Positions 1 through 8,197 of a DNA stretch of 64,000 nucleotides are shown here, in pieces. Both the position numbers and the translations under genes were made by a program. The notes under the pieces were generated by a model, which worked only from the letters and a program-made list of their open reading frames with translations, was not told the origin of the DNA and ran no database searches. Within the stretch, counting starts at the first letter, position 1, and every line of letters begins with the position of its first letter. Source of the DNA: Natrialba chahannaoensis JCM 10990 (GTDB taxonomy: Archaea; Halobacteriota; Halobacteria; Halobacteriales; Natrialbaceae). The stretch spans positions 1 to 64,000 of the forward strand of contig NZ_AOIN01000044.1 in NCBI RefSeq assembly GCF_000337135.1, read 5' to 3'.

Positions 1-566
1 GCGGCCGAGACGCCAGTGCGGTCCTGTGAGAGCGTACAGAGGCCGCTGCGAACGGCGAGCGTCGGCTCGACTCGCGGTTGGTTGTCGTCCCACGGCGGGG
101 TAGGCTCGGTGACCTGCACGCGGTAGCGATTGCCCTCGTTGACGTAGCCGTCGACGTCGTCGTACTTCAGGTAGCCGCGGCCCTTACCGAGGTCGACGAC
201 GGCACCGCTCCTGCCTGCAGCGTCGATCACCTCAGCATCGAAGACGGCACCGCGAGGAACTGTGGAGTCCCAGCGGAACGTATCGATCGCGAGGTCGGCG
301 AGTTCTGCAGACACCAGTTCGACTGCGTTGGCTGTGCCCGACACGGAGACACCCTGCCGGTCACGGGTCGTCTCGACTGTCGCGTCGGCCGGAGTGGTCT
401 CGAACTGTCGGTCGAAGCGCTCGCGGATCGGCTCGGAGGCCTGGACGACGCTGAAATCGGCCTCTGCGCTCGTCTCGAGAAGCCGCGTTATGGCCGTCGT
501 GTAGATACCGCGGATGCGGACCGTCGTCTCCTCGTCGGCGTTAGAACTGGCGTCGGTGTTCGTCAC
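1..566 (-). CDS. Probable ribonuclease FAU-1 (AU-1 RNA-binding protein), N-terminal part
   Basis: The translation from a GTG at 566 runs without a stop off the left window edge (about 188 residues). The opening VRIRGIYTTAITRLL and the VVQASEPIRERFDRQF segment match my memory of archaeal FAU-1/AU-1 proteins, which bind AU-rich RNA and are related to RNase E/G, with a C-terminal DUF402 domain that would lie outside the window. The GTG start is supported by a strong Shine-Dalgarno (GGAGGGG, 572-578) five bases upstream. No ATG start fits. It lies 82 bp downstream of the gene at 649-1032 on the same strand, so the two may be cotranscribed. RNA processing in the cytoplasm is the expected role; family assignment rests on recall, not on a search. 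Confidence 0.75.
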   Translation of the reverse strand, partial: MTNTDASSNADEETTVRIRGIYTTAITRLLETSAEADFSVVQASEPIRERFDRQFETTPADATVETTRDRQGVSVSGTANAVELVSAELADLAIDTFRWDSTVPRGAVFDAEVIDAAGRSGAVVDLGKGRGYLKYDDVDGYVNEGNRYRVQVTEPTPPWDDNQPRVEPTLAVRSGLCTLSQDRTGVSA

Positions 567-648
567 AGTTGCCCCTCCGCTACTGGTCGATCGCAGTCGT
601 ACTCGCATCCGAACTCGAGTACGAGGTGGGCGTCAGCGCGCACGGCGA

Positions 649-1032
649 TCACCGCAGCGTCTCGCGATCGGCGGCGAACCGAACGCGGTCGTTGATCGTC
701 GGGCCGAGCGTGAGTTCGACGTCGTCGTTCTCGGCGTCGAGGATTCGGCCACCCTCGACGTAGACGCCCCACGTGTCGAAGCGCAGCCAGCCACGCATCT
801 CAGCCGCGTGGGTCGTGATGTCGGCGTAGTCGACGCTATGTTCGGGATAGTCGGACGCGGAGTGGGCCATGTCCATATCCGAGTAGACGGTCTCGTGCTC
901 GTTGAAGAAGGACTCGAGTGTGGCCGCGTCGTCGGCAACGGCTTCAGCGACGGCGTCGGAGGCCGTCTGCAGGTCGTCGGTTTCGAGGCCGACGGCACGA
1001 AGCGCCTGCTGCGTTCGCTGGTCAAAGTGCAT
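649..1032 (-). CDS. Conserved haloarchaeal protein (DUF7532-like)
   Basis: A 127-residue acidic soluble protein, starting MHFDQRTQQALRAVGL. It has no signal peptide or membrane segment. The first half is helical and rich in Ala/Asp/Glu; the second half has a beta-rich pattern with Trp and Gly (GWLRFDTWGVYVEGGRIL). I recall this as a conserved haloarchaeal family of unknown function (possibly DUF7532). It precedes the FAU-1 ribonuclease gene on the same strand by 82 bp, which hints at a shared transcript. No catalytic motif is visible and no function is proposed. Confidence 0.7.
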   Translation of the reverse strand: MHFDQRTQQALRAVGLETDDLQTASDAVAEAVADDAATLESFFNEHETVYSDMDMAHSASDYPEHSVDYADITTHAAEMRGWLRFDTWGVYVEGGRILDAENDDVELTLGPTINDRVRFAADRETLR

Positions 1033-1210
1033 GAGTATGCGTTTGCACGGGGGGCCTTTGTGGATTCCGAGTCCGCCTGTGGTTGTGGTTGGAGAGCACT
1101 GCTGGACGTGTGTTCTCGTCTGTGGCTGAGGAGAAACATAACTGTGCTACGGCTGGTCGCTGGCGTGAAAATGACAGAAAGAGGGGTGCAGACAGAACTC
1201 GAAGCGGCTC

Positions 1211-1366
1211 TCAGTCGTCGGCGGCGAGACGATCAGCCGGTTTCGAGGGCGCGATTGCGTCCTGAGATTGCTCTTCACCGTCGGTCGCGTCGTCGGTCAT
1301 CGGTGTTCGTTCCCCATCAGGGTTAGGCGGTGCGGTGTAGTGGAACCCGCGACGTGGGCTGTACAT
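1211..1366 (-). CDS. Possible small acidic protein
   Basis: A 51-codon reading frame starting MYSPRRGFHYTAPPNP and ending in an acidic tail (DDATDGEEQSQDAIAPS). An in-frame ATG ten codons upstream (1396) would also be possible, and an AT-rich stretch at 1411-1436 sits about 27 bases before it, as expected for a leaderless haloarchaeal promoter. No homologue or motif is recognised. It fills an otherwise empty gap of about 460 bp between the genes at 1032 and 1497. The composition is plausible for a haloarchaeal protein, but a chance frame cannot be excluded. Confidence 0.35.
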   Translation of the reverse strand: MYSPRRGFHYTAPPNPDGERTPMTDDATDGEEQSQDAIAPSKPADRLAADD

Positions 1367-1496
1367 GGGTGTCTGTTTTCGCGGCCGGATCAGCATAAGC
1401 GCCGCCCTTATACGAATATGATAATAAGTATCATACTAGGATTGGAAGAACGTCCAACGCCCAACGCTTACCACCGCGACTGTTGTACGCGTTCAC

Positions 1497-2510
1497 ATGC
1501 AGCGTCGTCGTGACCCGGTCGAACGAGCGGACGAGGAGTCGCGAGATCTCTACGACATCTCGACGTGGGAGCCGCGATCTGCTGTCGATCATCTCGCATA
1601 TTCCGTCTACAACGCGATTAACTACGGGTTGCAGACAATCGTACTCGCCGTCGCAGTCGTCATCACGCTGTTCTTGCTCATCCAGCCGGCGATTCTGGTA
1701 CTCGAGTCGCCCTCGCTTGCTGTTTTCTTCGGGCTCTCGGTCGTTCCCGCTGGTTTGCTCGCCGCGTTCATCTGGTACTCGGATATCACGGAAAGTGAAC
1801 CGCTCAGCCTGATCGTCGCGACGTTCGTCCTCGCTGTTCTATTCGCGACGTTCGCCGCAGTCGTCAACTCTGTCGTCGGGCCGCGACTCGAGGCGATCCC
1901 GATCATCGGGACGGCACTCTTTTTCTACCTGATCGTCGGTCCGGTTGAGGAAACCGTGAAACTGCTCGCTGTTCGCGTCTTCGCCTATCGAAGTGAGACG
2001 TTCGACGCGGTGATCGTCGGCGCGGTGTACGGGGCTGTGGCGGGCCTTGGCTTTGCAGCGATCGAGAACGCGATCTACATCGCCAGCACGGTCGCAGAGG
2101 CGCAGGCGGAGGTCGGCACGATCTCAGCAGCGACCGGCATCGCGACTGTCCGCGCGCTTGTCGGACCCGGACACGTCATCTACTCTGCCATCGCGGGGTA
2201 CTACCTCGGTCTCGCGAAATTCAACCGGGAGTACGCCGGTCCACTCGTGATCAAGGGACTGTTGATCGCCGCGTTCGTTCACGCGACGTACAATCTAACC
2301 GTCGGCTTTGCACCTGAACTCATTACTGTCCTCACGCCACTCGGTCCCGGACTGGCATTCATCAGCTACGTCGTCGGGTACAATCTCCTGATTGGGTACT
2401 ATCTCTACCGGAAAATCGTCCGCTACCGACGCACGTACCGCGCGGTTCGTGACGATACGTCGACTCCACCAGCACCTGAACTGACGGAGTTCGACCCGCC
2501 TCAGCGGTGA
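1497..2510 (+). CDS. PrsW-family intramembrane metalloprotease
   Basis: A 337-residue protein with about eight hydrophobic segments. It carries the PrsW (CAAX-protease-like ABI superfamily) signature: GPVEETVK with the glutamate pair E151/E152, an FAAIEN segment near residue 188, a GPGH segment with H226, and FVHATYN with H262. In bacteria PrsW cleaves the anti-sigma factor RsiW within the membrane; archaea lack that system, so the substrate here is unknown. The N-terminal 35 residues are charged and cytoplasmic. A cluster resembling a TATA element (CTTACC, near 1467) lies about 28 bases before the ATG. It stands alone between unrelated genes. Confidence 0.85.
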   Translation: MQRRRDPVERADEESRDLYDISTWEPRSAVDHLAYSVYNAINYGLQTIVLAVAVVITLFLLIQPAILVLESPSLAVFFGLSVVPAGLLAAFIWYSDITESEPLSLIVATFVLAVLFATFAAVVNSVVGPRLEAIPIIGTALFFYLIVGPVEETVKLLAVRVFAYRSETFDAVIVGAVYGAVAGLGFAAIENAIYIASTVAEAQAEVGTISAATGIATVRALVGPGHVIYSAIAGYYLGLAKFNREYAGPLVIKGLLIAAFVHATYNLTVGFAPELITVLTPLGPGLAFISYVVGYNLLIGYYLYRKIVRYRRTYRAVRDDTSTPPAPELTEFDPPQR

Positions 2511-2637
2511 CCGCGTTCTCATACGAACCACACACTCACTTGCCCGACAGCACAACCGGCGTTCGAACCCGGTCCCAGCGCCAACCCGACCTGACCCGGC
2601 GCAGCCTCTATGAGACGGGAACAAGTAGGATTTCGTG

Positions 2638-2763
2638 ATGGTCGCACTCATCACCTCGCTCGTCGCGTTCGTCGTCGCACTGCTCGTCGTCGGCCTACAG
2701 TCTCTCTTTGGACCGCCGACTCACACTTTGGACCATCGTTCAGTCGAACCGGGACTCGAGTAG
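2638..2763 (+). CDS. Possible small single-pass membrane protein
   Basis: A 41-codon frame starting MVALITSLVAFVVALLVVGL, a clear hydrophobic helix, followed by a short polar tail. It overlaps the 3' end of the riboflavin synthase gene on the other strand by 24 bp, so the two are convergent. Small hydrophobic proteins like this are common in haloarchaea and usually go unannotated. There is no clear Shine-Dalgarno. The hydrophobic start is unlikely to be a shadow of the opposite gene because most of it lies outside that gene. Low confidence without homologues. Confidence 0.3.
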   Translation: MVALITSLVAFVVALLVVGLQSLFGPPTHTLDHRSVEPGLE

Positions 2764-3405
2764 TCGCTCCACGTACTTCGAGAGTACATCGACTTCAAGA
2801 TGGATCGGATCGCCAACCGTTTTGTCCGAGAGCGTCGTCAGCTCGTAGGTCGTCGGGATGATGGCGACGGTGACTCGGTCTCGCCCATCTTCGGTCGTCT
2901 CAAGATCGGCGACGGTCAGGCTGATCCCGTCGAGCGTGATCGAGCCTTTCTCTACGACGTAGCGGCCGTACCCCGCCGGAAGTTCGAACTCGAAAAACCA
3001 GTCACCTCCCGGCTCATCGTCGGTCGGTTGTTCCGAGGCGCGTTGCGCCTCGCCCTCTTCGACGGATTCAATATTCGAAACCGTTGCGACTGCGTCGACG
3101 TGGCCTTGCACGATGTGGCCGTCGAAGCGGCCGTCAGCCGACATCGCGCGCTCGAGGTTGACCGTGTCACCTTCCTCAAGGTCGCCCAAATAGGTTCGTT
3201 CGACAGTCTCGGTCGCGAGGAAGACCTCGAACCACGAACCATCGTCGTAGCGTTCGACGGTGAGACAGACGCCGCTGACACTGATACTCTGTCCGTGTGT
3301 TAGGCCGGTGGCGACTACGTCGGCTGCAATACGAAGGCGAAGACCGTCCTTGGTTCGCTCCCGACCGACGATTTCGCCGGTCTCCTCGACGATTCCCGTG
3401 AACAT
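2740..3405 (-). CDS. ribE: Riboflavin synthase, alpha chain
   Basis: A 221-residue protein starting MFTGIVEETG, the hallmark N-terminus of riboflavin synthase, which dismutates two 6,7-dimethyl-8-ribityllumazine molecules to riboflavin. Two lumazine-binding barrels are visible: residues 1-97 (with SVSGVCLTV) and 98-221 (with GHIVQGHVD and GSITLDGISLTV). A haloarchaeal insertion of acidic residues (EEGEAQRASEQPTDDEPGG) sits in the second barrel. The frame is open further upstream, but the family start is the Met at 3405. The gene is monocistronic here; other rib genes are not in the window. Members of the family are normally 190-220 residues, so this one is full length. Confidence 0.95.
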   Translation of the reverse strand: MFTGIVEETGEIVGRERTKDGLRLRIAADVVATGLTHGQSISVSGVCLTVERYDDGSWFEVFLATETVERTYLGDLEEGDTVNLERAMSADGRFDGHIVQGHVDAVATVSNIESVEEGEAQRASEQPTDDEPGGDWFFEFELPAGYGRYVVEKGSITLDGISLTVADLETTEDGRDRVTVAIIPTTYELTTLSDKTVGDPIHLEVDVLSKYVERLLESRFD

Positions 3406-3529
3406 ACTCGACGATACCAGCCGACGGATAAAGACATTCTGATTCTGGTATGCGTCCCGCTTCTGTGATGGCGAGACGATGGATGTTCGCCGCCGCCCTT
3501 TTGGTCCGTTCGGGTGTATCACTCCCTAT

Positions 3530-3829
3530 ATGGCTGGGATCATCGATACGATCAAACTCGCCGGCGTCCTCATCCTTGCACTTCCCGCTGCGCTCGCCGG
3601 ACTCGAGTTCGTCGTCGTTCGTGGCGATGCAGGTACGGGTGGTGTTCTCATCGGGCTTGCAATCGGGCTCGTTGTCGTCGAACGGTGGCTGACGATGCCC
3701 TCGGATGTGCCCGGACTCGTGGCTAAACGCGCGGCGGGCACCGTCATCGGAGAGCCAGAGTCAGAGCCGTCCGACGAGGACACACCCACCGATTCGACCA
3801 GCGTTACGACCAACGAGGAGGGGGAGTGA
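3530..3829 (+). CDS. Small haloarchaeal membrane protein (DUF7533-like)
   Basis: A 99-residue protein starting MAGIIDTIKLAGVLILALPAA, with two hydrophobic helices (about 8-28 and 38-55) and an acidic Thr/Ser/Glu-rich tail. I recall a conserved haloarchaeal family with this start (possibly DUF7533); no function is known. The frame is open upstream of 3530, but the residues there are basic and proline-rich and look like leader sequence, so the internal ATG is preferred. The next gene begins at or before its stop codon, suggesting translational coupling. Confidence 0.7.
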   Translation: MAGIIDTIKLAGVLILALPAALAGLEFVVVRGDAGTGGVLIGLAIGLVVVERWLTMPSDVPGLVAKRAAGTVIGEPESEPSDEDTPTDSTSVTTNEEGE

Positions 3830-4008
3830 TGGCCGATCTGGTCGTTGCTGCGCTCAGAGCCGGTGAGCTCGTGGTCGACACCGCTGTCTCGGTGTGCAGT
3901 CGATTTCGTGGCTCTGATGGGGGACAGAACAGTGACGATCGAGAATCGGCGGCCAGCGATGACACGACCGCAGCAACTGGAGCGGATCAAGGCGACGAGG
4001 AGCAGTAG
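3829..4008 (+). CDS. Small acidic protein coupled to the upstream membrane protein
   Basis: A 59-codon frame starting MADLVVAALRAGELVVDTAV, with a short amphipathic or weakly hydrophobic N-terminus followed by an acidic tail ending TGADQGDEEQ. The ATG overlaps the stop codon of the preceding gene (an earlier in-frame ATG at 3826 is also possible) and a GGAGG sequence lies just upstream, so it is probably cotranslated with the gene at 3530-3829. No homologue or motif is recognised. It might be a membrane-peripheral partner of the neighbour, but this is only inferred from coupling. Confidence 0.5.
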   Translation: MADLVVAALRAGELVVDTAVSVCSRFRGSDGGQNSDDRESAASDDTTAATGADQGDEEQ

Positions 4009-4061
4009 CCCACCGAAACGCAGCTAGTAACCCAGCGAAGTCAGTACGCGACGCGGACAGC

Positions 4062-5336
4062 CTACGACTCGCGCACCGTCTCCGGATCCAGCGACCGCGA
4101 CAGCGGTGCCAGCCACTCCGGTCTGCCCTCATCCCGATCCTGACCGTGACCGCGCGCCAGCACATCCGAAACTCGGAGCCACACACCCTCCTCGACGCGC
4201 ACGGCTGACTCGAGTTGCACCACGCTTCCCGGTTCGATCTCGTCGGTCAACTCGCAGGGGGACTCGAGTGCAGCCAGTCCGACGCCCCCGACGCTCGTTT
4301 CGACGGCGTCGGCGTCTTCGAAGCCGAACGCGCGGACCTCTGCCTCGAGGTCGGCTTCGACGGCACCCACGGTTTCTGTGTCGGCGGTCAACATGGCGCT
4401 GGCCGAGCGAAACGACTGGGTCGCGCCGACGTGGGCTCGGCGCTCGCGGCCGCCGTCGCCGTCGACGACGAGTGTCCGGACGAGACCACCGTAGTAGCCG
4501 CCCGGTTCGCGCGGTGCGGTTCGGATGACGATTGGAACACCAGGGCGAAGCGCCGTGTCGGCGGTGCCGGCCGTCGACGGAACCCGTTCGGGATCGCTCT
4601 CGGGATTGATTGCGGTGTTGCCGGCGGGATACGCGCCGGCCGAAACGATGGCCTCGTCAACCTCAATTCGGAGGCGCTCGGGTGTGATCGGCTCTGTTTC
4701 TTCCACGTCACCGTCGGTAACGAGTTTACCGTCGATGACTCTCGCGTCCGCGAGGACGGTAGCCACCCGACGAATACCTGCGCGGGCGGCAGCCTGTGCG
4801 GTCTCGATCCGCGCTCGCTCACCTGGCGTCTTCCTCGTACGGGCACGCTCAAGTACGTCCGTCGAGATCAGTGTGAGCCCGGCGTTCTCGAGATACAGTG
4901 CTGCATCGTGCGGGATGGTTGGGGGTGTCAACACCGTCGCGGAGCCGTGGCGGTCGGCGAGCGTCGATGCCAACTGGAAGGCGGGATGTGTGTCTGATTC
5001 TCCTCGACCTGGCTTTCGCGGCCTGGCCCACATCTCCCAGCCCTCACCGTTGAACGAGAGCGCGACGAGGTCGGCGTCCGTCGGCGGATCGGTGACAACT
5101 TCGTCGTTCACAACAGCCTGTGTCCAGCGGTCGAGACAGTACTGAATCGTCGGTTCGTGTGCCTGTCCAACGTGAACGAACGCGGCGGCGTCTCGCTGTG
5201 TGAGCGTCTCGTCGATGAGCGCTGTGCTGGTCGGCGTGGCAGTCGCTGGTTCTGGTTCTTCATCTCTATCACCATCGCCGTCGCTGCCAGCCGCTCCTGT
5301 GTTACATCGTGTGAAATCGCTGTCGGCGTCTGTCAC
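4062..5336 (-). CDS. M24-fold (Xaa-Pro peptidase-like) protein, apparently without metal ligands
   Basis: A 424-residue protein. After an acidic N-terminal extension of about 45 residues comes a creatinase-type N-terminal domain, then a segment RKTPGERARIETAQAAARAG that corresponds to the linker helix before the pita-bread domain of aminopeptidase P/prolidase enzymes. The C-terminal domain keeps the general pattern (PAGNTAINP, GVPIVIRTAPREPGGYYGG, VGATQSF) but the two Asp, one His and two Glu that bind the metals in active M24 peptidases are not recognisable. It may be a binding protein or pseudoenzyme. It starts 15 bp after the stop of the helicase gene on the same strand, so the two form a likely operon. 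Confidence 0.65.
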   Translation of the reverse strand: MTDADSDFTRCNTGAAGSDGDGDRDEEPEPATATPTSTALIDETLTQRDAAAFVHVGQAHEPTIQYCLDRWTQAVVNDEVVTDPPTDADLVALSFNGEGWEMWARPRKPGRGESDTHPAFQLASTLADRHGSATVLTPPTIPHDAALYLENAGLTLISTDVLERARTRKTPGERARIETAQAAARAGIRRVATVLADARVIDGKLVTDGDVEETEPITPERLRIEVDEAIVSAGAYPAGNTAINPESDPERVPSTAGTADTALRPGVPIVIRTAPREPGGYYGGLVRTLVVDGDGGRERRAHVGATQSFRSASAMLTADTETVGAVEADLEAEVRAFGFEDADAVETSVGGVGLAALESPCELTDEIEPGSVVQLESAVRVEEGVWLRVSDVLARGHGQDRDEGRPEWLAPLSRSLDPETVRES

Positions 5337-5351
5337 GGTCGCCTCGCAGGC

Positions 5352-7217
5352 TCAGGGCGCTTCGGCCTCGAGTTCCTCGCCGCCCTCCGCGGACTGCTGG
5401 GCATCCTCGATAAGGTCCTCGAGTGGCGTCTCGGTGAGCTCGTTGTGGAGCAGGACATCGATCGGTAGCGTTGGCGCACCGTCGACCAGGTTCTCGAGCA
5501 TCACGAGACGTTCGCGGGCGCGAGACATGCCGACGTAGAAAACACGTCGCTCGTTGTCCGTCAGGACGGGAACGGGCGAGGTGGTCTTGGTAAACTCCTC
5601 GACGCCAGGGACGTTCGTCGGATCGTCGACCGTCGCGACCATCTGCTCGACGACCTTCTCGGTCAGGTCGGTGCCGACGATGACGTGGTCTGCCTCACGA
5701 CCCTTTGCGGAGTGGATGGTTCCGACGCGGACACGGTCGGTGTCGACGCCGGTGTACTCGCCGATGGCGAAGTACGCGCGGACGCTCTTCTTCTGGAAGT
5801 TCGTCACCTTCCGCACCATGTCGGCCGCGGATTCGGGACCGGGCATGAACGGGACGTGGTCCTCGATGATCGACGCGGGGACCATCAGTTCCTGCAGGTC
5901 CTCGATGCCCGATTCCTCCTGGCGCTCGTCGATCGTATCGAACAGGTCATCGCGCTCGTTGGTGCCGAACGCCGACTCCTGGAGCATGTCTGCGAGGCGG
6001 CGAGCCTGCAGGCCGGTCACGTCGTCGCCGCGGTCGATGGCTTCGACGGCGCGGACGTACTGGGTGAGGCGGTCGGTCCACATCCGCTGGTCCGTCAGCG
6101 ACGTGAACGGCACTCCTTCCGTGATGAACTCGTCGATGAACTGGAACATCTGGTAGCGCGCACGGAAGAGAATCATGATGGTGCCGTCGCCCGAGGCGAG
6201 CGTGCGCCGAACCATGCGGACGACGTCGAGCATCGAGGCGTTACGCCGGGCCTCAACTGCGCCGCCTTCCTTGCGCGGTTTCAGGTCCTTGTCCTTTCGG
6301 TGCTCGATGTGGCGGATCTCTTGATTGACCGCGTTGAGGACGTTCGAGGGCAGTCGGTAGGAGTTCGGCAGGATGATGTCTTCGTCGACCTCCTCGTCGA
6401 GCAGCAGGGCAGGATCTGCGCCCTGCCAGGAGTAGACGACCTGGTCGTCGTCGCCGGCGATCAGCACCTGCTCCATGTGGGGTTTCCACTCCTCGTAGAC
6501 GTCGTACTGCAGCGTCGTGATGTCCTGAAACTCGTCGATCACCAGGTAGTCGACGCTCGGGAGCAGCGAACGCTGCTTGACTCGCTCGAGCATGTCCGCG
6601 AAGCCGATCTTGCCCTGTTCACCCTTGTACGAGCGCCAGCCGCGGATGGCCTCTGGGACGTCGATCCGGTCGTCGTCAGAGGGCCAGGTCGGCGTGTACT
6701 TGTTGCCCTCCTGGGCGCGGTCGTCGATCTCCGGCGGGAGGCGAACCTCCTCGTCGTCCCACTGGAACGGGACATCGTACCAGTCCGTGACGTCTCGACG
6801 GGTTCGCTGGAGCCACTGACTCGTTGCGATGATTTTGTTTCCGATCGTCGTCGAGCGGGCGGTTCGGCGGCCGGCCCCGCTGTATTCGTCTTCGAACTCG
6901 AGTCCGTACTCCTCACAGAACTCCTCCTTGTCGGATTCACCGATGACGTCGCTTCGAGAGAGATCGAGAAGATCGTACGCCTTCGCGTGCATGGTACAGA
7001 CGTTACCCTGCAGTGCGCGCGGGCTTTCGTCGAGTCGCTCTGCCAGCCGTTCGCGAATCTCCTGTGCTGCCGCTCGCGTGTACGAAACGACGAGGATGTC
7101 CCGGAACGTAACGCCGTCCTGCTCGAGAATCTCTTCGACGTGGTCGAGAAGCGCGGTGGTCTTCCCGCTCCCCGGTCCACCGAACAGCCGGGTCACCTTC
7201 GTCTCCGTGGTAGCCAT
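5352..7217 (-). CDS. UvrD/Rep-type superfamily I DNA helicase
   Basis: A 621-residue protein with the ordered motifs of UvrD-like helicases: Walker A GGPGSGKT (about residues 13-20), motif Ia VSYTRAAAQEIRERL, motif II DEFQD (about 226), motif III AGDDDQVVYSW, and motifs V/VI GTIHSAKGREADHV and FYVGMSRARERL. Such enzymes unwind DNA 3' to 5' during repair or replication restart. It is shorter than bacterial UvrD (about 720) mainly through smaller 1B/2B domains, which is common for archaeal members. The ATG at 7217 starts the protein only nine residues before the P-loop region, as usual. The M24-like gene follows after 15 bp. Confidence 0.92.
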   Translation of the reverse strand: MATTETKVTRLFGGPGSGKTTALLDHVEEILEQDGVTFRDILVVSYTRAAAQEIRERLAERLDESPRALQGNVCTMHAKAYDLLDLSRSDVIGESDKEEFCEEYGLEFEDEYSGAGRRTARSTTIGNKIIATSQWLQRTRRDVTDWYDVPFQWDDEEVRLPPEIDDRAQEGNKYTPTWPSDDDRIDVPEAIRGWRSYKGEQGKIGFADMLERVKQRSLLPSVDYLVIDEFQDITTLQYDVYEEWKPHMEQVLIAGDDDQVVYSWQGADPALLLDEEVDEDIILPNSYRLPSNVLNAVNQEIRHIEHRKDKDLKPRKEGGAVEARRNASMLDVVRMVRRTLASGDGTIMILFRARYQMFQFIDEFITEGVPFTSLTDQRMWTDRLTQYVRAVEAIDRGDDVTGLQARRLADMLQESAFGTNERDDLFDTIDERQEESGIEDLQELMVPASIIEDHVPFMPGPESAADMVRKVTNFQKKSVRAYFAIGEYTGVDTDRVRVGTIHSAKGREADHVIVGTDLTEKVVEQMVATVDDPTNVPGVEEFTKTTSPVPVLTDNERRVFYVGMSRARERLVMLENLVDGAPTLPIDVLLHNELTETPLEDLIEDAQQSAEGGEELEAEAP

Positions 7218-7371
7218 TATCCCTGTTCAGGGCCGCGACACCCATAAGTCACGTGGGTTCTCCGCGAGCGCGAGAGGGACTGTCTGACGGCTCTGTCGGC
7301 GGTTTGGTCGCTCGAGAGCGGTGGGTCGATGTGAGGGACGCTTCAGGCGTTTCGTGGTGAACTGGGGAGAC

Positions 7372-7530
7372 TCACGTGTTTCGCGATGAACGAGCGGTTC
7401 GAACGTCGGCACCGTCACGAATCTTGTCCTCACACTCCGGACAGACGCGCGGATCGTCTACTCCTCGTGGCGTGAAGACACGAGCGTATGCATCGGTTAC
7501 GAAGTTCCCACAGTTCTGGCATTCCGGCAT
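7372..7530 (-). CDS. Small zinc-finger protein (DUF7563-like)
   Basis: A 52-residue protein starting MPECQNCGNFVTDAYARVF. Two CxxC pairs (C4/C7 and, in RVCPECEDK, a second pair near residue 31) form a zinc ribbon, followed by a short basic tail. I recall this as a well-conserved haloarchaeal small protein (DUF7563). Such small zinc fingers often act in nucleic-acid or protein binding, but the specific role is unknown. The ATG at 7530 is chosen because the upstream residues do not resemble the family. Confidence 0.8.
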   Translation of the reverse strand: MPECQNCGNFVTDAYARVFTPRGVDDPRVCPECEDKIRDGADVRTARSSRNT

Positions 7531-7809
7531 GATGCTTCTCAACTGACGTGTTGGAACGGACCACACTATAATTCTATCGTCATTGGACGGTGGAAATTAC
7601 TTGAACCCCACCGGAATGGTTGTTCACGAGTGTGTTGCGTCATCAGGGTTTCGGGCGGGTATCTTCGGGGACACTGGTGCTGGTAGTGGTGGCCAGCAGG
7701 GGAGTGGAACGAAGGGATCGCGAGTGCAGTGAAACCGCACAACAGTGACGCCGCTATCGGACCGGGTTAGCGCTGTTAAAAAACGGAATCGGTAGCCGGG
7801 TATCGTCGT

Positions 7810-7995
7810 CTACCGTGTTGGCTCCCACCCACAGACGGTACAGGTACTCGCAGAGAGGTCGTGGAGACCACTACATTCGGGACACTGTTTCTTGTTATAC
7901 TCCTCCTCCCAGTCGAGTCGTTCGACGGCGTGACCGCGGTCAGTGAGGAATTGATCGAAAACGTCGTCGCCGGCACCATTGGGTGCGGATGCCAT
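7810..7995 (-). CDS. HVO_0416-family zinc-finger protein
   Basis: A 61-residue protein starting MASAPNGAGDDVFDQFLTDRGH with two CxxC pairs (KKQCPECSGLHD and STCTVCGWEP) forming one zinc finger. The central WEEEYNKKQCPEC stretch matches my memory of the HVO_0416 family of haloarchaeal small zinc-finger proteins. The function is unknown. The ATG at 7995 is used; an in-frame ATG seven codons upstream is possible. It is separated by about 280 bp of non-coding sequence from the other small zinc-finger gene at 7372-7530. Confidence 0.8.
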   Translation of the reverse strand: MASAPNGAGDDVFDQFLTDRGHAVERLDWEEEYNKKQCPECSGLHDLSASTCTVCGWEPTR

Positions 7996-8197
7996 GGGTG
8001 TGTGAAAGACATGCACGGTCTTAAGTGATTGGGTCGGTGAAGAGACTGCCGTTTCTCTACAATACTGTTCCTGAATATGAACGTTACACGCTCGATAACC
8101 TACGCTTGTTCTCTAATCATTCGACTCAGACACTACTTGACAATATGGCTCCTGTGCGACCCGCGGCTTTTTCTCGCTCTCGCCCCAAACAGCGCCC

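Noticed and set aside
2550-2585. A tRNA-like GTTCGAACC segment
   Set aside because: No acceptor, D or anticodon arm can be built around it.
5685-7247. A 520-codon open frame on the plus strand
   Set aside because: It is wholly antisense to the UvrD-like helicase, whose motifs are clear. High GC content gives long open antisense frames.
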